Shown in pieces: positions 26,128 through 34,693 of a stretch of 64,000 bases of DNA. The position numbers were made by a program, and so were the translations under genes. This DNA is from JAFAQB01 sp046724555 (GTDB taxonomy: Archaea; Thermoproteota; Nitrososphaeria; Nitrososphaerales; Nitrososphaeraceae), in NCBI GenBank assembly GCA_046724555.1, contig JBKOWU010000088.1, positions 18,442 through 82,441 on the forward strand, in the 5' to 3' direction. How positions within the stretch are numbered: position 1 is the stretch's first letter; every line of letters starts with the position of its first letter. Under the pieces are notes generated by a model. The model had not been told where the DNA came from. It did no database searches and saw nothing but the letters and a program-made list of their open reading frames with translations.

Positions 26128-27246
26128 TTATGTATAAATCGCCTTCTCAAAAAGAGATGATTGCTTCAGTGCATCGAATGTATAAACACTTCTTTCCCTG
26201 TTATCACGACGTAATTTTTTCCTTAACATGTCACAAGTTAATAGCAGTTCCAATGCGCAAGAAACATTTTCTATATCTGGTTGAACGGTAAAGTTGTTTT
26301 CGCCGAGGATTTCTGGTATGGTCCCGATATTTGATGAAACTATAGGCAGCCCCGATGCCATTGCTTCAACTAGAGTAAATCCGAATTGCTCTTGCCAGGT
26401 TAGGATTAGGCCTGCCCTCCTAACCTGTACGCTTGGAGAACAGAATACACTGCACTCTGCATATATAGAAGCTAATTTGGACCTGGGTACATATCCGATA
26501 TATTCTATTTTTGAACCAGCATTTTTTAATTTCTTTATTTTAGATTCCAACGTACCATTGCCTACTATGATCAATCTGATATCAGATCTTTCAGCAGACA
26601 GTTTCTCAAATGCCCCCAGGAGTATAGTTATCCCTTTGTTTGGCTCAAGGTTTCCTACGAATAGTATCTTGTCGGAGCTATCTTCAGATTCTTTAAAATT
26701 GTCAAGGAGAATCCCCGGGTAGATGGTCTGTATCTTATCATTTTCGATATTTAGTATTTCCATGGATTTTCTTGAAGTATCAGAAACCGTGATGAACCTG
26801 CTTGCTTTAGATTTAACAATTTTAGTATAGCTAGAGAATGGAGGAATTACATAAAATATCGATCTCTTTATATTTTCCCAGACTATGACAATATGCTTAA
26901 GTGAGAATTTCTCAGACAACTGTGAAGCCTGCTCACTTAGAGAAGAGAATACTTCGACGCTTATGATTGTGCTGATCTTTTTAGCGTATATAATTTTTGC
27001 GAGTTGCATCTCGTCGTAGGCTACCAGAGCAGCTGTGCTCCCTAATTTTAATAGTTTGCCAGTCAATTTAGTCTGCATAGAAACAAAGAAGTATTGAAAA
27101 TTAAATTTCTTGAACTCATCAAATGAATCAGAATATTTGCAAAAGGTCTCCTTGTCAGTTACTATTATAACCTCATCTTCAAAATTGCAGAAGTAATGCA
27201 ATTCATATGGCCTTCTAGAAGGCGGGCTTAGAAACAATACAGCCAA
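26128..27246 (-). CDS. family 4 glycosyltransferase
   Basis: The 372-residue GT-B protein has an N-terminal acceptor domain without a signal peptide and a clear donor domain: ILFVGNLEPNKGITILLGAFEKL (split around 190-212, Lys in NKG), IIVGNGTLESKIKKL, and the EX7E element EQFGFTLVE (about 288-296) followed by AMASGLPIVSSNIGTIPEIL. It retains anomeric configuration and uses a nucleotide sugar. It is encoded between the YfhO-like membrane protein and an FkbM methyltransferase on the same strand. The first residues (MAVLFLSPPSRRPYELHYF) fit an intact N-terminus, so ATG 27246 is acceptable. Confidence 0.85.
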   Translation of the reverse strand: MAVLFLSPPSRRPYELHYFCNFEDEVIIVTDKETFCKYSDSFDEFKKFNFQYFFVSMQTKLTGKLLKLGSTAALVAYDEMQLAKIIYAKKISTIISVEVFSSLSEQASQLSEKFSLKHIVIVWENIKRSIFYVIPPFSSYTKIVKSKASRFITVSDTSRKSMEILNIENDKIQTIYPGILLDNFKESEDSSDKILFVGNLEPNKGITILLGAFEKLSAERSDIRLIIVGNGTLESKIKKLKNAGSKIEYIGYVPRSKLASIYAECSVFCSPSVQVRRAGLILTWQEQFGFTLVEAMASGLPIVSSNIGTIPEILGENNFTVQPDIENVSCALELLLTCDMLRKKLRRDNRERSVYTFDALKQSSLFEKAIYT

Positions 27247-27376
27247 AGCATTAACCTGAATGGTATAACTACCATTATTATATAATTCTACTACTAAAGG
27301 ATCTTCAAATAATTGCTATATTTGACCATAGTACCATCTTAAGAAACAAGTGAAATTATTGCGATCATTATTATAA

Positions 27377-28144
27377 TTATCTTACCAGATGATGTATATT
27401 TTTTCCCTTGATATAGCTTCCCGCTAGCAGTTGGTCCTTAGTCATATCAAAGCCAGTAATAGCCTTGTTAATGATGTCTGGATTATTGACTATTGTATCC
27501 GTATAAATATTGTATAATGTGAGTGGATGCAGTAACAGGTTCTTGAAGATTCTTTTATATATATAGGTCATAGTAATAGGTTTGAAAAAGAAGTCATGAT
27601 TCAGTAATAACTCGTCGATTCTGCTTCTGGTACCGTGGAACTCTAATGATATAACATCAGCATCTTTGAATGTGTCAATACTTGTATGTATTACGTCTAC
27701 TTCTTCTCCTTCTATGTCCATTTTTATAAAGTTTATTCTCTTGTCTATACCTACATTTTTAAGGATGGTTTCCAACTTACTTATCTTGCCCCTGGATGGC
27801 TTGTCAAAAGGAGCTATGATTTCTTTCTCTTGGTCATCTTCTTTTCCTACACCAATGTTAGCAGCGATAACATTTTGACATTTATTTTTTTTAATATTAA
27901 ATTTTAACAATTCATAGTTGTCAGAATCGGGTTCTAAGGCAATTACTACTCCGTTTGGCCCAACCTTCTTTGAAGCAATGATACAAAAATCACCTGAACA
28001 TGCTCCTAAATCTAAAACAATATCGTTTTTCTTGATGAGATTGCTACGATAAACATCAAGAACAAAAACCTCTTTTAAGAATTGAAAATAAGACCTTGGA
28101 TAAATTACGCTATATTCATCATATTTGAAATTCACCAGCTCCAT
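27377..28144 (-). CDS. FkbM family SAM-dependent methyltransferase
   Basis: The 255-residue enzyme has SAM motif I VLDLGACSGDFCIIA (about 44-58), motif II VVIALEPDSDNYELL (about 67-81) and the FkbM motif FIKMDIEGEEVDVI (about 138-151). It is shorter at the N-terminus than the copy at 20110 and not obviously a recent duplicate. It most likely methylates a sugar of the glycan made by the neighbouring transferases. It is followed (downstream, to the left) by the GT4 gene about 130 bases away and preceded by a small doubtful frame only 14 bases upstream. Confidence 0.8.
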   Translation of the reverse strand: MELVNFKYDEYSVIYPRSYFQFLKEVFVLDVYRSNLIKKNDIVLDLGACSGDFCIIASKKVGPNGVVIALEPDSDNYELLKFNIKKNKCQNVIAANIGVGKEDDQEKEIIAPFDKPSRGKISKLETILKNVGIDKRINFIKMDIEGEEVDVIHTSIDTFKDADVISLEFHGTRSRIDELLLNHDFFFKPITMTYIYKRIFKNLLLHPLTLYNIYTDTIVNNPDIINKAITGFDMTKDQLLAGSYIKGKNIHHLVR

Positions 28145-28158
28145 GATTTTGCAACAAA

Positions 28159-28395
28159 CTACGCTGAATTAAAGAGTTCTGATATCGCTTTAGATAGGAC
28201 CAGAGAATTATGTGTTGTTGAAACTAATTGTTGTGTGTTGTGAAGGGCGCCCCAAACCTGATTTTCATAGAAAGCTGAATCTAGCATTTTAGAACTGCCC
28301 GTGTTAAACATGTATTCTGATTTTTTCTTTAATTTAGGGTTAGATACATAAAACATTGATTTTCTTCGTCTGCTAAATCTGTGGTATTTTATCAT
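28159..28395 (-). CDS. doubtful small protein, 78 aa
   Basis: The frame ends 14 bases before the FkbM start and encodes a basic N-terminus (KYHRFSRRRKS) followed by a Ser/Asn-rich part with no motif. If translated it would be co-transcribed with the FkbM gene. It may equally be a non-coding leader or a gene remnant; its position is the only argument for it. Confidence 0.3.
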   Translation of the reverse strand: MIKYHRFSRRRKSMFYVSNPKLKKKSEYMFNTGSSKMLDSAFYENQVWGALHNTQQLVSTTHNSLVLSKAISELFNSA

Positions 28396-28869
28396 CTATA
28401 GTTTTGTTTTTGTGTATTGGTACTCCATTAGTTTTTTGTGTTTTTAAAATTTTTCATCCCAATAATGTGATGATAAGTATATGAGGAATCATTGAATTAC
28501 TGCGATCACGGAGTATGAGAACATTAACCATAATTACATCACAAGATCGGTGTAGTCCAAATATAAAAAGCAACTAAAAATCTTAAAATGAACTTGTATT
28601 CTTGGTGCTAAATTCACTGTTGGAGTAGTTTTAGTATCAGATATCAAATTTACAACATAAAATTGAAATGACTAACCTTATGATGATATTGATAAAATAA
28701 CAGTTATTCAGGTTAAAGAGTCTTTTGAAGAATTTAGAATGTCTTTAAGGGGAAAATAAAGCAAGAAGAATCAAAGAATTATTATTATTATTTGTTAAGG
28801 CATCAGCCTTCGAAGACATAATTAAAGGCTAATTAACTATGCTGAGCCTTAGTCTACAGCTGAAATATC
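28396..28869. other. divergent intergenic region
   Basis: About 470 bases of very AT-rich DNA between the leftward glycan unit and the rightward SDR gene, including an AATTATTATTATTATTT stretch near 28777-28793. No gene or RNA structure is recognised. Confidence 0.4.
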
Positions 28870-29682
28870 TTGGAAGAAAAAAGAAATTACAGCAGCAATA
28901 ATAGTGAAAGAGTAGCAGTAGTTACAGGTTCTAGTAAAGGCATTGGAAAAGCAATAGCCACAGAATTTGCAAACGCAGGATATTCCGTAGTAATCAACGC
29001 TAGAAATGAAGAAGAGCTAAGACGAGCCGCTGAAGATATTTCCAAGTCGATTAAGGATGGTGGAAAAGTTATCTCTATACCGGGCGACATATCACAGGAG
29101 CATCTTTGCATATCTCTGATAGACGGTGCTGTAAAACAGTTTGGAAGGATTGATGTTCTAGTTAACAATGCTGGGATAGGTGGAGAATCAAAGAAAATAC
29201 ATGACATAACTGAAAAAGACTGGGACGAAGTTATCGATATAAATCTAAAGGGTGCATTTTTGTGCATAAGAGAAGCAGTAAAAAATATGATAAAGAACGG
29301 AAGTAGTATACATGATAGAGTTAACAATTATTCAATTATCAATATTTCTTCTGTGCATGAGCAAACTCCACAACCTGAATCAGCTCCTTATGCCGCTTCC
29401 AAAGGAGGAATGGAAATGTTGACTAAAACTGTCGCTTTAGAGCTGGCAGATAAGGGAATAAGAGTCAATGGTATTGCCCCAGGAGCAATAGCTACAGACA
29501 TGAACAAAGAAGTGCTTGAGAATCGAGAAAAGAAAGAAAAAAAGGAACAAAGAATTCCAGTACATAGAATAGGGCAGCCAGAGGAAATAGCAAAAGTTGC
29601 TTTGTTTTTAGCATCTAGCGATGCGAGCTATATCGCAGGAACAACTATATACGTTGACGGAGGGCTAACTTTAGTTTCGTAG
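28870..29682 (+). CDS. short-chain dehydrogenase, glucose 1-dehydrogenase-like
   Basis: The 270-residue SDR has the NAD(P)-binding TGSSKGIGKA (about 20-29), NNAG (about 97-100) and the catalytic Ser-Tyr-Lys set in INISSVHEQ and YAASKGG. The context SSVHEQTPQPESAPYAASKGG (split here) and the C-terminal GEPEEIA-like GQPEEIAKVALFLASSDASYIAGTT are closest in my reading to glucose 1-dehydrogenases of the SDR family rather than to FabG. Residues after TGSSKGIG and an Arg in INARNEEE favour NADP. The start is TTG 28870 with no ATG before the fold. A 14-base repeat straddles its 3' end. Confidence 0.8.
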   Translation: MEEKRNYSSNNSERVAVVTGSSKGIGKAIATEFANAGYSVVINARNEEELRRAAEDISKSIKDGGKVISIPGDISQEHLCISLIDGAVKQFGRIDVLVNNAGIGGESKKIHDITEKDWDEVIDINLKGAFLCIREAVKNMIKNGSSIHDRVNNYSIINISSVHEQTPQPESAPYAASKGGMEMLTKTVALELADKGIRVNGIAPGAIATDMNKEVLENREKKEKKEQRIPVHRIGQPEEIAKVALFLASSDASYIAGTTIYVDGGLTLVS

Positions 29683-29700
29683 CACTAGGGCTAACTTTAG
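29661..29700 (+). repeat. 14-base direct repeat at the 3' end of the SDR gene
   Basis: AGGGCTAACTTTAG occurs at 29661-29674 (last codons of the SDR) and again at 29687-29700 just past the stop, 26 bases apart. It looks like a small local duplication of the gene end. Confidence 0.7.
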
Positions 29701-30066
29701 CTTGTATTCTTTACTACGACAAAATTTTTTAATAGATTAGAAGGTATTCGATGAAATGTAATCGTCTTTTTTAAGCATGGGCTTTCACTTGATCACATCG
29801 CTGCATCCGACGCTAGCCATGTATTAAAAGTACAGGAAGCTCATTGTTGATGGCAATGGTCTCAATGGTACTAGTGACAAGAGATTTGTTAATATTAGTA
29901 TACGGTTTGGCTGAATGTCCAGCTTGTCTGAGTACATCGTAACGGAAAGACGTGGTGCAGTAGTATGCATGATCATTCTTTATATATTCATGTTCTCGTT
30001 CATACAAAGTAGCTTACAATAAGTTTAGATTTCATGTTGTGCATAGGCAGCGCCTTGGGTAAATTT
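29701..30066. other. convergent intergenic region before sdhB end
   Basis: Between the SDR gene and the 3' end of sdhB. A T-run (AAAATTTTTTAATAG, about 29721-29735) could end SDR transcription. A 64-codon minus-strand frame (29813-30007) has no motif and is not supported as a gene. Confidence 0.3.
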
Positions 30067-31011
30067 TTATTTTGTTCGTAACTCAGCTAATTTTTTTTCA
30101 TTCTTTGAGAAATTGATCAGGTGCCCTCTTAACAATTGAATACCCAATGCAGGATCCACACCTTTTGGACATACCTTACTACAAGATCCGGCGAAGTGGC
30201 ATCGCCAGATTCCGTGATTATTATCGATACCATTCAGCCTTTCTCTAGCGCCGTTATCACGTGTATCTGCATAGTATCTATATGCTTGTGATAGTGCTTG
30301 CGGGCCAGGAAATTTTGTATCTGTAGCGACTGTAGGACAAGCGGAATAACATAATCCACATCTTATACAATAGGAAAATTGCAGATACTTCTCGACATCT
30401 TGTGGAGTTTGCATAAACTCCGATAACAATTCTTCTCGTACTTGTTGAGTAGCCTGTGTCCTAATGTCTGCCTTTTCATTAAAAATATATGGGCTCATCT
30501 CCTTGTGATGTGTAAAAAATTGTGAAAAATCCGTTACTAGATCTCGTATATGGGGAAAGTTTGGGAGTGGTTCGCACGTAACTGTGTCTCCTTCTAGTTC
30601 CGAGATGTTAGTATAACAAGCAAGCCGCGGAATTCCGTTAATCTTCATTCCACATGAACCACATGATGCCATTCTACATGAATATCTTATTCCTATACTG
30701 CTATCCATATAGCTCTTTGCATAGATAAGAGCATCCAAAACCGTTGTCCAACGCTTCAATGGGATCTTAAAGGAATCGAATGTGTGGGGTTCGTTTTGTT
30801 TCGCAGCATTCCCTCGAAATACCTTAAGTGAGATGTTTTCACGTACCTGCTTATTTTCATCAGGGTTGTGATAATCCTCTGTATCTTCATTAGCAGTATT
30901 TCTTTTTCGTCCCAATAACCTGATTTTCTCAATTAATGTGTTCATATTATTATCTGAACCTGACTTGCTTTGTCTATCTAATTTCCTATGAACAATATGT
31001 ATGTATGCCAA
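30067..31011 (-). CDS. sdhB: succinate dehydrogenase/fumarate reductase iron-sulfur subunit
   Basis: The 314-residue protein carries electrons from the flavoprotein subunit to quinone in complex II. The plant-type [2Fe-2S] domain has C112, C117, C120 and C132; the bacterial-ferredoxin domain has CIRCGLCYSACP (C215, C218, C221, C225) and a second Cys set C271, C277, C281 (RCHFAGSCSKVCP), giving [4Fe-4S] and [3Fe-4S] clusters. About 55 residues precede the ferredoxin fold; Met23 (codon at 30943-30945) is an alternative start that shortens this extension. No sdhA, sdhC or sdhD gene is adjacent, so the complex is encoded in pieces. TA-rich boxes occur at about 31027-31037 and 31109-31121. Confidence 0.9.
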   Translation of the reverse strand: MAYIHIVHRKLDRQSKSGSDNNMNTLIEKIRLLGRKRNTANEDTEDYHNPDENKQVRENISLKVFRGNAAKQNEPHTFDSFKIPLKRWTTVLDALIYAKSYMDSSIGIRYSCRMASCGSCGMKINGIPRLACYTNISELEGDTVTCEPLPNFPHIRDLVTDFSQFFTHHKEMSPYIFNEKADIRTQATQQVREELLSEFMQTPQDVEKYLQFSYCIRCGLCYSACPTVATDTKFPGPQALSQAYRYYADTRDNGARERLNGIDNNHGIWRCHFAGSCSKVCPKGVDPALGIQLLRGHLINFSKNEKKLAELRTK

Positions 31012-31220
31012 AACAACAATTCCATTTGTTAATATAATATCTTACAGCCATCCTAAATCTCAAATGGGTATTATATACCATTTATTACCATTATCTCTAC
31101 CGCGTTCAGATATATAATTCATCTCCGTACGACGTACGCGCTACAGGTCATTTACTTTTTCAGAGCAATCGCAAAGCATAGCAGCATGATAAAGTGCTTA
31201 ATATTAAATCAGAATAATGT

Positions 31221-31643
31221 CTATTGATTTTTTTTGACTTCTCTTTGAATTATCCCTTTATTTTTGCGAATAAGCGGCATTATCTTTTTTACCATAAGTT
31301 GATGGAAATTGTCTGTTCCCATATCAAAGGTTAACAATACTACAAACGCTAGACGGTTTTTCGCATCTGTAATTGGAATATTCGCTCTGATTAGCTTCTC
31401 GTAGACCGAACATGTATAATCTACTTTCCCCAAAGTATGTCGCCAGCGCAGGCGTGTATACTGGCGCGTCATAGCTGTGATTGCGTATTGTTCGGTTTCT
31501 TTGTAATTGAGCAACGGCTTGAGGCCTTCGCGCTCTGAGATGGATAACAGAGAACCAGTGTCGTCAGCTATTCCAACAAACCTAATTGAAGAATTAAGCT
31601 TAATAAGCTGGTCACAGAATTCCCCGAATAGTTGTTGTTTCAT
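31221..31643 (-). CDS. DUF6659-like thaumarchaeal protein, 140 aa
   Basis: The 140-residue soluble protein has the sequence style of a family abundant in ammonia-oxidising archaea: an N-terminal helix, IRFVGIADDTGSLLS, EGLKPLLNYKETEQYA, a basic loop (RQYTRLRWRH), the LGKVDYTCSVYEKLIRANIPI segment (split around 83-103) and a C-terminal FHQLMVKKIMPLI helix. The alternating strands and helices suggest a PAS/roadblock-like sensor fold, possibly for dimerisation or ligand sensing; this is inference. Many paralogues are usually found per genome. It shares a strand with sdhB but is about 210 bases upstream of it. Confidence 0.7.
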   Translation of the reverse strand: MKQQLFGEFCDQLIKLNSSIRFVGIADDTGSLLSISEREGLKPLLNYKETEQYAITAMTRQYTRLRWRHTLGKVDYTCSVYEKLIRANIPITDAKNRLAFVVLLTFDMGTDNFHQLMVKKIMPLIRKNKGIIQREVKKNQ

Positions 31644-31849
31644 CCAGATTAGTGAAGTTAATGCAGCTGGCTCTTATTCTTATACCTTGTCTAGTACCCA
31701 AAGCTATATAATAAACAGGAGCTGTTTTCCTATCACAAAAGTATATTTAAAGTCACTCCATGTGTCAATTTCTTAGTCTCTATAAAGTTAAGAAAGATGC
31801 ATAATAAAACTAAGATTAAGATGTCTTTTTTGTCCGCTATTTCAAATTA

Positions 31850-32065
31850 TCAAGAATTTGCATAATACTTTCCTAGGTATATTTCATGGGATAACTTAAG
31901 CAGGGAAGAATTCTCATCTAAGGTTAGGGCATGAGAATAAGATGGCTGATAGTAAAAATCAAGTACATGCGATGGTTCTAGCACCAGTATTGCTACTACT
32001 ATAAAGCCAGCTGATAATCGAACAAAAATTATATTTGTCCTATGCATATGGCAATACTTTATCAA
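31850..32065 (-). CDS. possible small exported protein or gene remnant, 71 aa
   Basis: The frame shows a basic start (CHMHRTNIIFVRL), a hydrophobic signal-like segment (about 17-31) and a short mature part that begins near SHALTLDENSS and stops after only about 25 residues (KLSHEIYLGKYYANS). It could be a genuine small secreted peptide, but the abrupt end suggests the surviving 5' part of a longer secreted protein. Met7 is an alternative start. Confidence 0.35.
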   Translation of the reverse strand: MIKYCHMHRTNIIFVRLSAGFIVVAILVLEPSHVLDFYYQPSYSHALTLDENSSLLKLSHEIYLGKYYANS

Positions 32066-32244
32066 CTATCATCTATTTTCATACTCTTTATGTTTACCGT
32101 CAGATGAGCCAATTTTTGTGCACCCCACTTTCACCTATATAGCTGATATCTAGCCGGCCGCCGTACGACTTGCTGGAGGTTCCAAAATAAACGTTAATGT
32201 ATTTGCTGTCAGATAGCACGGGATATTATTAAATCTCTCAAGTA

Positions 32245-32363
32245 CGTAACCAGCGTAACCAGTCTATTTCTAATGCTCCAATTACAATAGAAGCTCTTTT
32301 GCGTTGCACTGCGTTGCGCACATACATTACACCTATTATGACGCATTTGACGACGCATTTGAC
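32245..32363 (+). repeat. three short tandem repeats upstream of the HTH/coiled-coil gene
   Basis: CGTAACCAG is repeated without a gap (32245-32253, 32254-32262); GCGTTGC occurs at 32301-32307 and 32311-32317 with a 10-base period; GACGCATTTGAC is repeated without a gap (32340-32351, 32352-32363). All lie 60-180 bases before the next gene. They may be binding-site pairs or slippage products. The surrounding 32066-32423 holds no gene. Confidence 0.7.
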
Positions 32364-32423
32364 TGCTGTTTTGATGCTTTTGGCTAAGACTTTTGTATTG
32401 CTTTATTCATATTACATAATAAT

Positions 32424-34034
32424 ATGCCTTATCGACTGCCTAATAACGTGAAAACTCCTGTTATACAGCAATGGCTAGCTGGACATCCAAGGGATAAGAT
32501 AGCAATTGATTGTGGCATCAGTACAGGTGCTGTGTCAAATATAGTAAACGAATGGAAAATGGCTTTGGATACTTATAGGCCTGATTCTTTAAGGGATCTG
32601 GGCATTTCCTTAAATAGAATTGGTATAAGCCATGCTCAATGCGCAGTTGGTTTTAGAGTTGTAACAATGCTCAGAAGCTTTGGAGTTCAGGAGGATAAAT
32701 TCGAATGCTTGATAGCGGATCTACAGAATCGTTGCTGCAACGAATTGGGACTACCCCTAGATCGCATTGGCTTTTACATTGCAAACCTGGCTGAACTTTC
32801 TGACAACGTGCCCATTTCGGAGATACCAAATTACATTTCACAAAGGGTAGATGAAAAGAAGGAAATAGAACAGAAAATAAAAGAATTGGAAGGTCAGATC
32901 GAAGAGTTACAAACTAGAAAATCTGAACTTGAGAACCGTACTGTGTGTGCTGTACAGAACCATGCAATTACACAAGAAAAATTAGATTGGTATTCAAGAA
33001 TTAAGGAACAGCTAGAAAAATATGGAATACCTGTAGATGACATTTCTAAGGTTGTAGTCATAGTTAACAGTGTGGCGAAACTATTTGGTTATGATAACCA
33101 AAAGATTGTAGATGCACTTTCTAACTTACAAACACTGAAGAATGAATACGAATTTTATGAAGGACTTGTACAGTACAAAAGAAATGAATGTTCTAGTCTG
33201 CAGAATATGCATTCCAGGCTCAAAGAAGACGTAGAGTCATGTAAACAAACCCTTGATATATATGCTAAGCTATTTGATATGGGATTTGGTCTAAAGGAAC
33301 TCAAGCTACTTTGGCATACTATTTACGAAATAGCTGATGCAAATAGTATTCCAAGAGAAGATGCTATCAAGAAGTTTTTCAAGGATGTGGAAGATCATTA
33401 TGATGATAAGCTTGGATTTGAGTCAAAGATATATGGATTGAAAGAAGAGGTCGATAATCTTAGCCAACAAAAGCTCAGGTTATTTGCTGAATTAGGTGGA
33501 TATCCTAAATTAGCCTCTGCTTTAGCAAAATTACTTGATATTTTTTATAGCAGGGACAATAATAATAATAATAACGGTAATTTTGAGGAGTTGGATTTAT
33601 TAGTTGATCAAGTACGCATGGCTGGTGGCATTAAGGCGGCCAAAGAGAAATTAAGTAGTCAACCAATAGTAGTAGCATTAGCCGCACTAGCAAGTCATAG
33701 CTCAGTTCTTTTATCAAACAATAAAACTAATAATAATAATTATGATGGTGAAATAAAAAATAGCAGTAGTAATAGTTGGGAAATAGAAGAAAGGGAAAAA
33801 TTGCCTCTGCAGAATAGTTTTAACAATCATGCAATACAAAATGCTGAAGATATAGGACCCAAAAAATGCTACAAAAGCATAAGACCATTAAAGCACACTA
33901 GTCTCAGCTTCTTCTCATTCATTACCTCATTCTCTATTCTAATCATGTTGTCATTATCAGCCAGAAATAGAGCACTTGAGAGACTGAAAGAGAACCAACA
34001 GTATAATAATAGTAATAATGCCAAGACGCCATGA
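32424..34034 (+). CDS. HTH-domain protein with long coiled coils and C-terminal membrane segment
   Basis: The 536-residue protein starts with a transposase/RNA-polymerase-sigma-like helix-turn-helix (about 8-50: VIQQWLAGHPRDKIAIDCG, ISTGAVSNIVNEWK). A helical domain follows to about 140, then coiled coil (145-200 and 235-280), a helical segment to about 400 with an Asn run encoded by AAT repeats (about 379-386), an Asn/Ser-rich linker, and a hydrophobic helix near the end (LSFFSFITSFSILIMLSLSA, about 494-513). It is a lineage-typical protein found in multiple copies in Nitrososphaera-type genomes, function unknown. A DNA-binding head and a possible membrane tail suggest tethering of DNA. Confidence 0.65.
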   Translation: MPYRLPNNVKTPVIQQWLAGHPRDKIAIDCGISTGAVSNIVNEWKMALDTYRPDSLRDLGISLNRIGISHAQCAVGFRVVTMLRSFGVQEDKFECLIADLQNRCCNELGLPLDRIGFYIANLAELSDNVPISEIPNYISQRVDEKKEIEQKIKELEGQIEELQTRKSELENRTVCAVQNHAITQEKLDWYSRIKEQLEKYGIPVDDISKVVVIVNSVAKLFGYDNQKIVDALSNLQTLKNEYEFYEGLVQYKRNECSSLQNMHSRLKEDVESCKQTLDIYAKLFDMGFGLKELKLLWHTIYEIADANSIPREDAIKKFFKDVEDHYDDKLGFESKIYGLKEEVDNLSQQKLRLFAELGGYPKLASALAKLLDIFYSRDNNNNNNGNFEELDLLVDQVRMAGGIKAAKEKLSSQPIVVALAALASHSSVLLSNNKTNNNNYDGEIKNSSSNSWEIEEREKLPLQNSFNNHAIQNAEDIGPKKCYKSIRPLKHTSLSFFSFITSFSILIMLSLSARNRALERLKENQQYNNSNNAKTP

Positions 34035-34081
34035 CTTGTAGTCCAAATAGCAAATAAATGACAATATAGAGAATGGGAGTC

Positions 34082-34693
34082 TTAAATTATAATATTACTA
34101 TTATAATTCATTAGAAATACGATACTTATATTGCGTTTATCCCACCCCGGAAGGATATTATTTTGTGCTTCCACTATTTTGATTTTAATTCTTCGATCTA
34201 TATCATTACTATCGGTTAATGCTCCAGCAAGACTTGCGCCAGTGGCACCACAGCCACATATTGTTATAGTAGAGCCTGAGTCGAGAGAATCAAATGCCTT
34301 GTTTAATTTTAATGCATCACTAACTGATCTGAAATGATGTGCTCCACTGATATCGTAATAATAATTTGAAGATCCTAGAGCAATCACCAAATAGTCATAC
34401 TTTATCTTTGCACTATCATCGTTACCAACTTTATCAATGTAGACATTTTTATTTATCAAATCCATAGATTGTACTGGACCTTGTACAAAGGTTAATTCGT
34501 CGTGAAATAATTCTTTTATTGAAAAAGTTATATCTTCTGGTTTTTTTATGCCTGCTGCCACAGTGTGAATCTGTTGCAATAACTGATGATATGGATTTTT
34601 ATCAACTAATGTAACTTTTATGCCTGTATGTCTGCAAATATTGGCTGCTGCAAATATCGCGGCATAACCTGCTCCCAGTATAATTATTTCCAT
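34082..34693 (-). pseudogene. truncated NDH-2-like FAD/NAD(P) oxidoreductase
   Basis: The 203 residues align with the N-terminal half of type II NADH dehydrogenase-like flavoproteins: FAD-binding LGAGYAAIFAA (6-16), YLVIALGSS (about 104-112) and the NAD(P)-binding ICGCGATGASLAGAL (about 146-160). The family is usually near 400 residues and carries a C-terminal GD-containing FAD motif and quinone-binding part, all absent here. The frame ends in low-complexity residues (NYNSNIII) encoded by an AT-rich tract. It is most likely the remnant of a longer gene, though a stable short protein cannot be excluded. Confidence 0.65.

Noticed and set aside
29813..30007. 64-codon minus-strand frame between the SDR gene and sdhB
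   Set aside because: No motif, no promoter upstream, and no sign of a family; treated as non-coding.
31130..31142. CGTACGACGTACG as an operator
   Set aside because: CGTACG is itself palindromic and only doubled around one base; its place in the sdhB upstream region is suggestive, but no regulator or second copy supports it.
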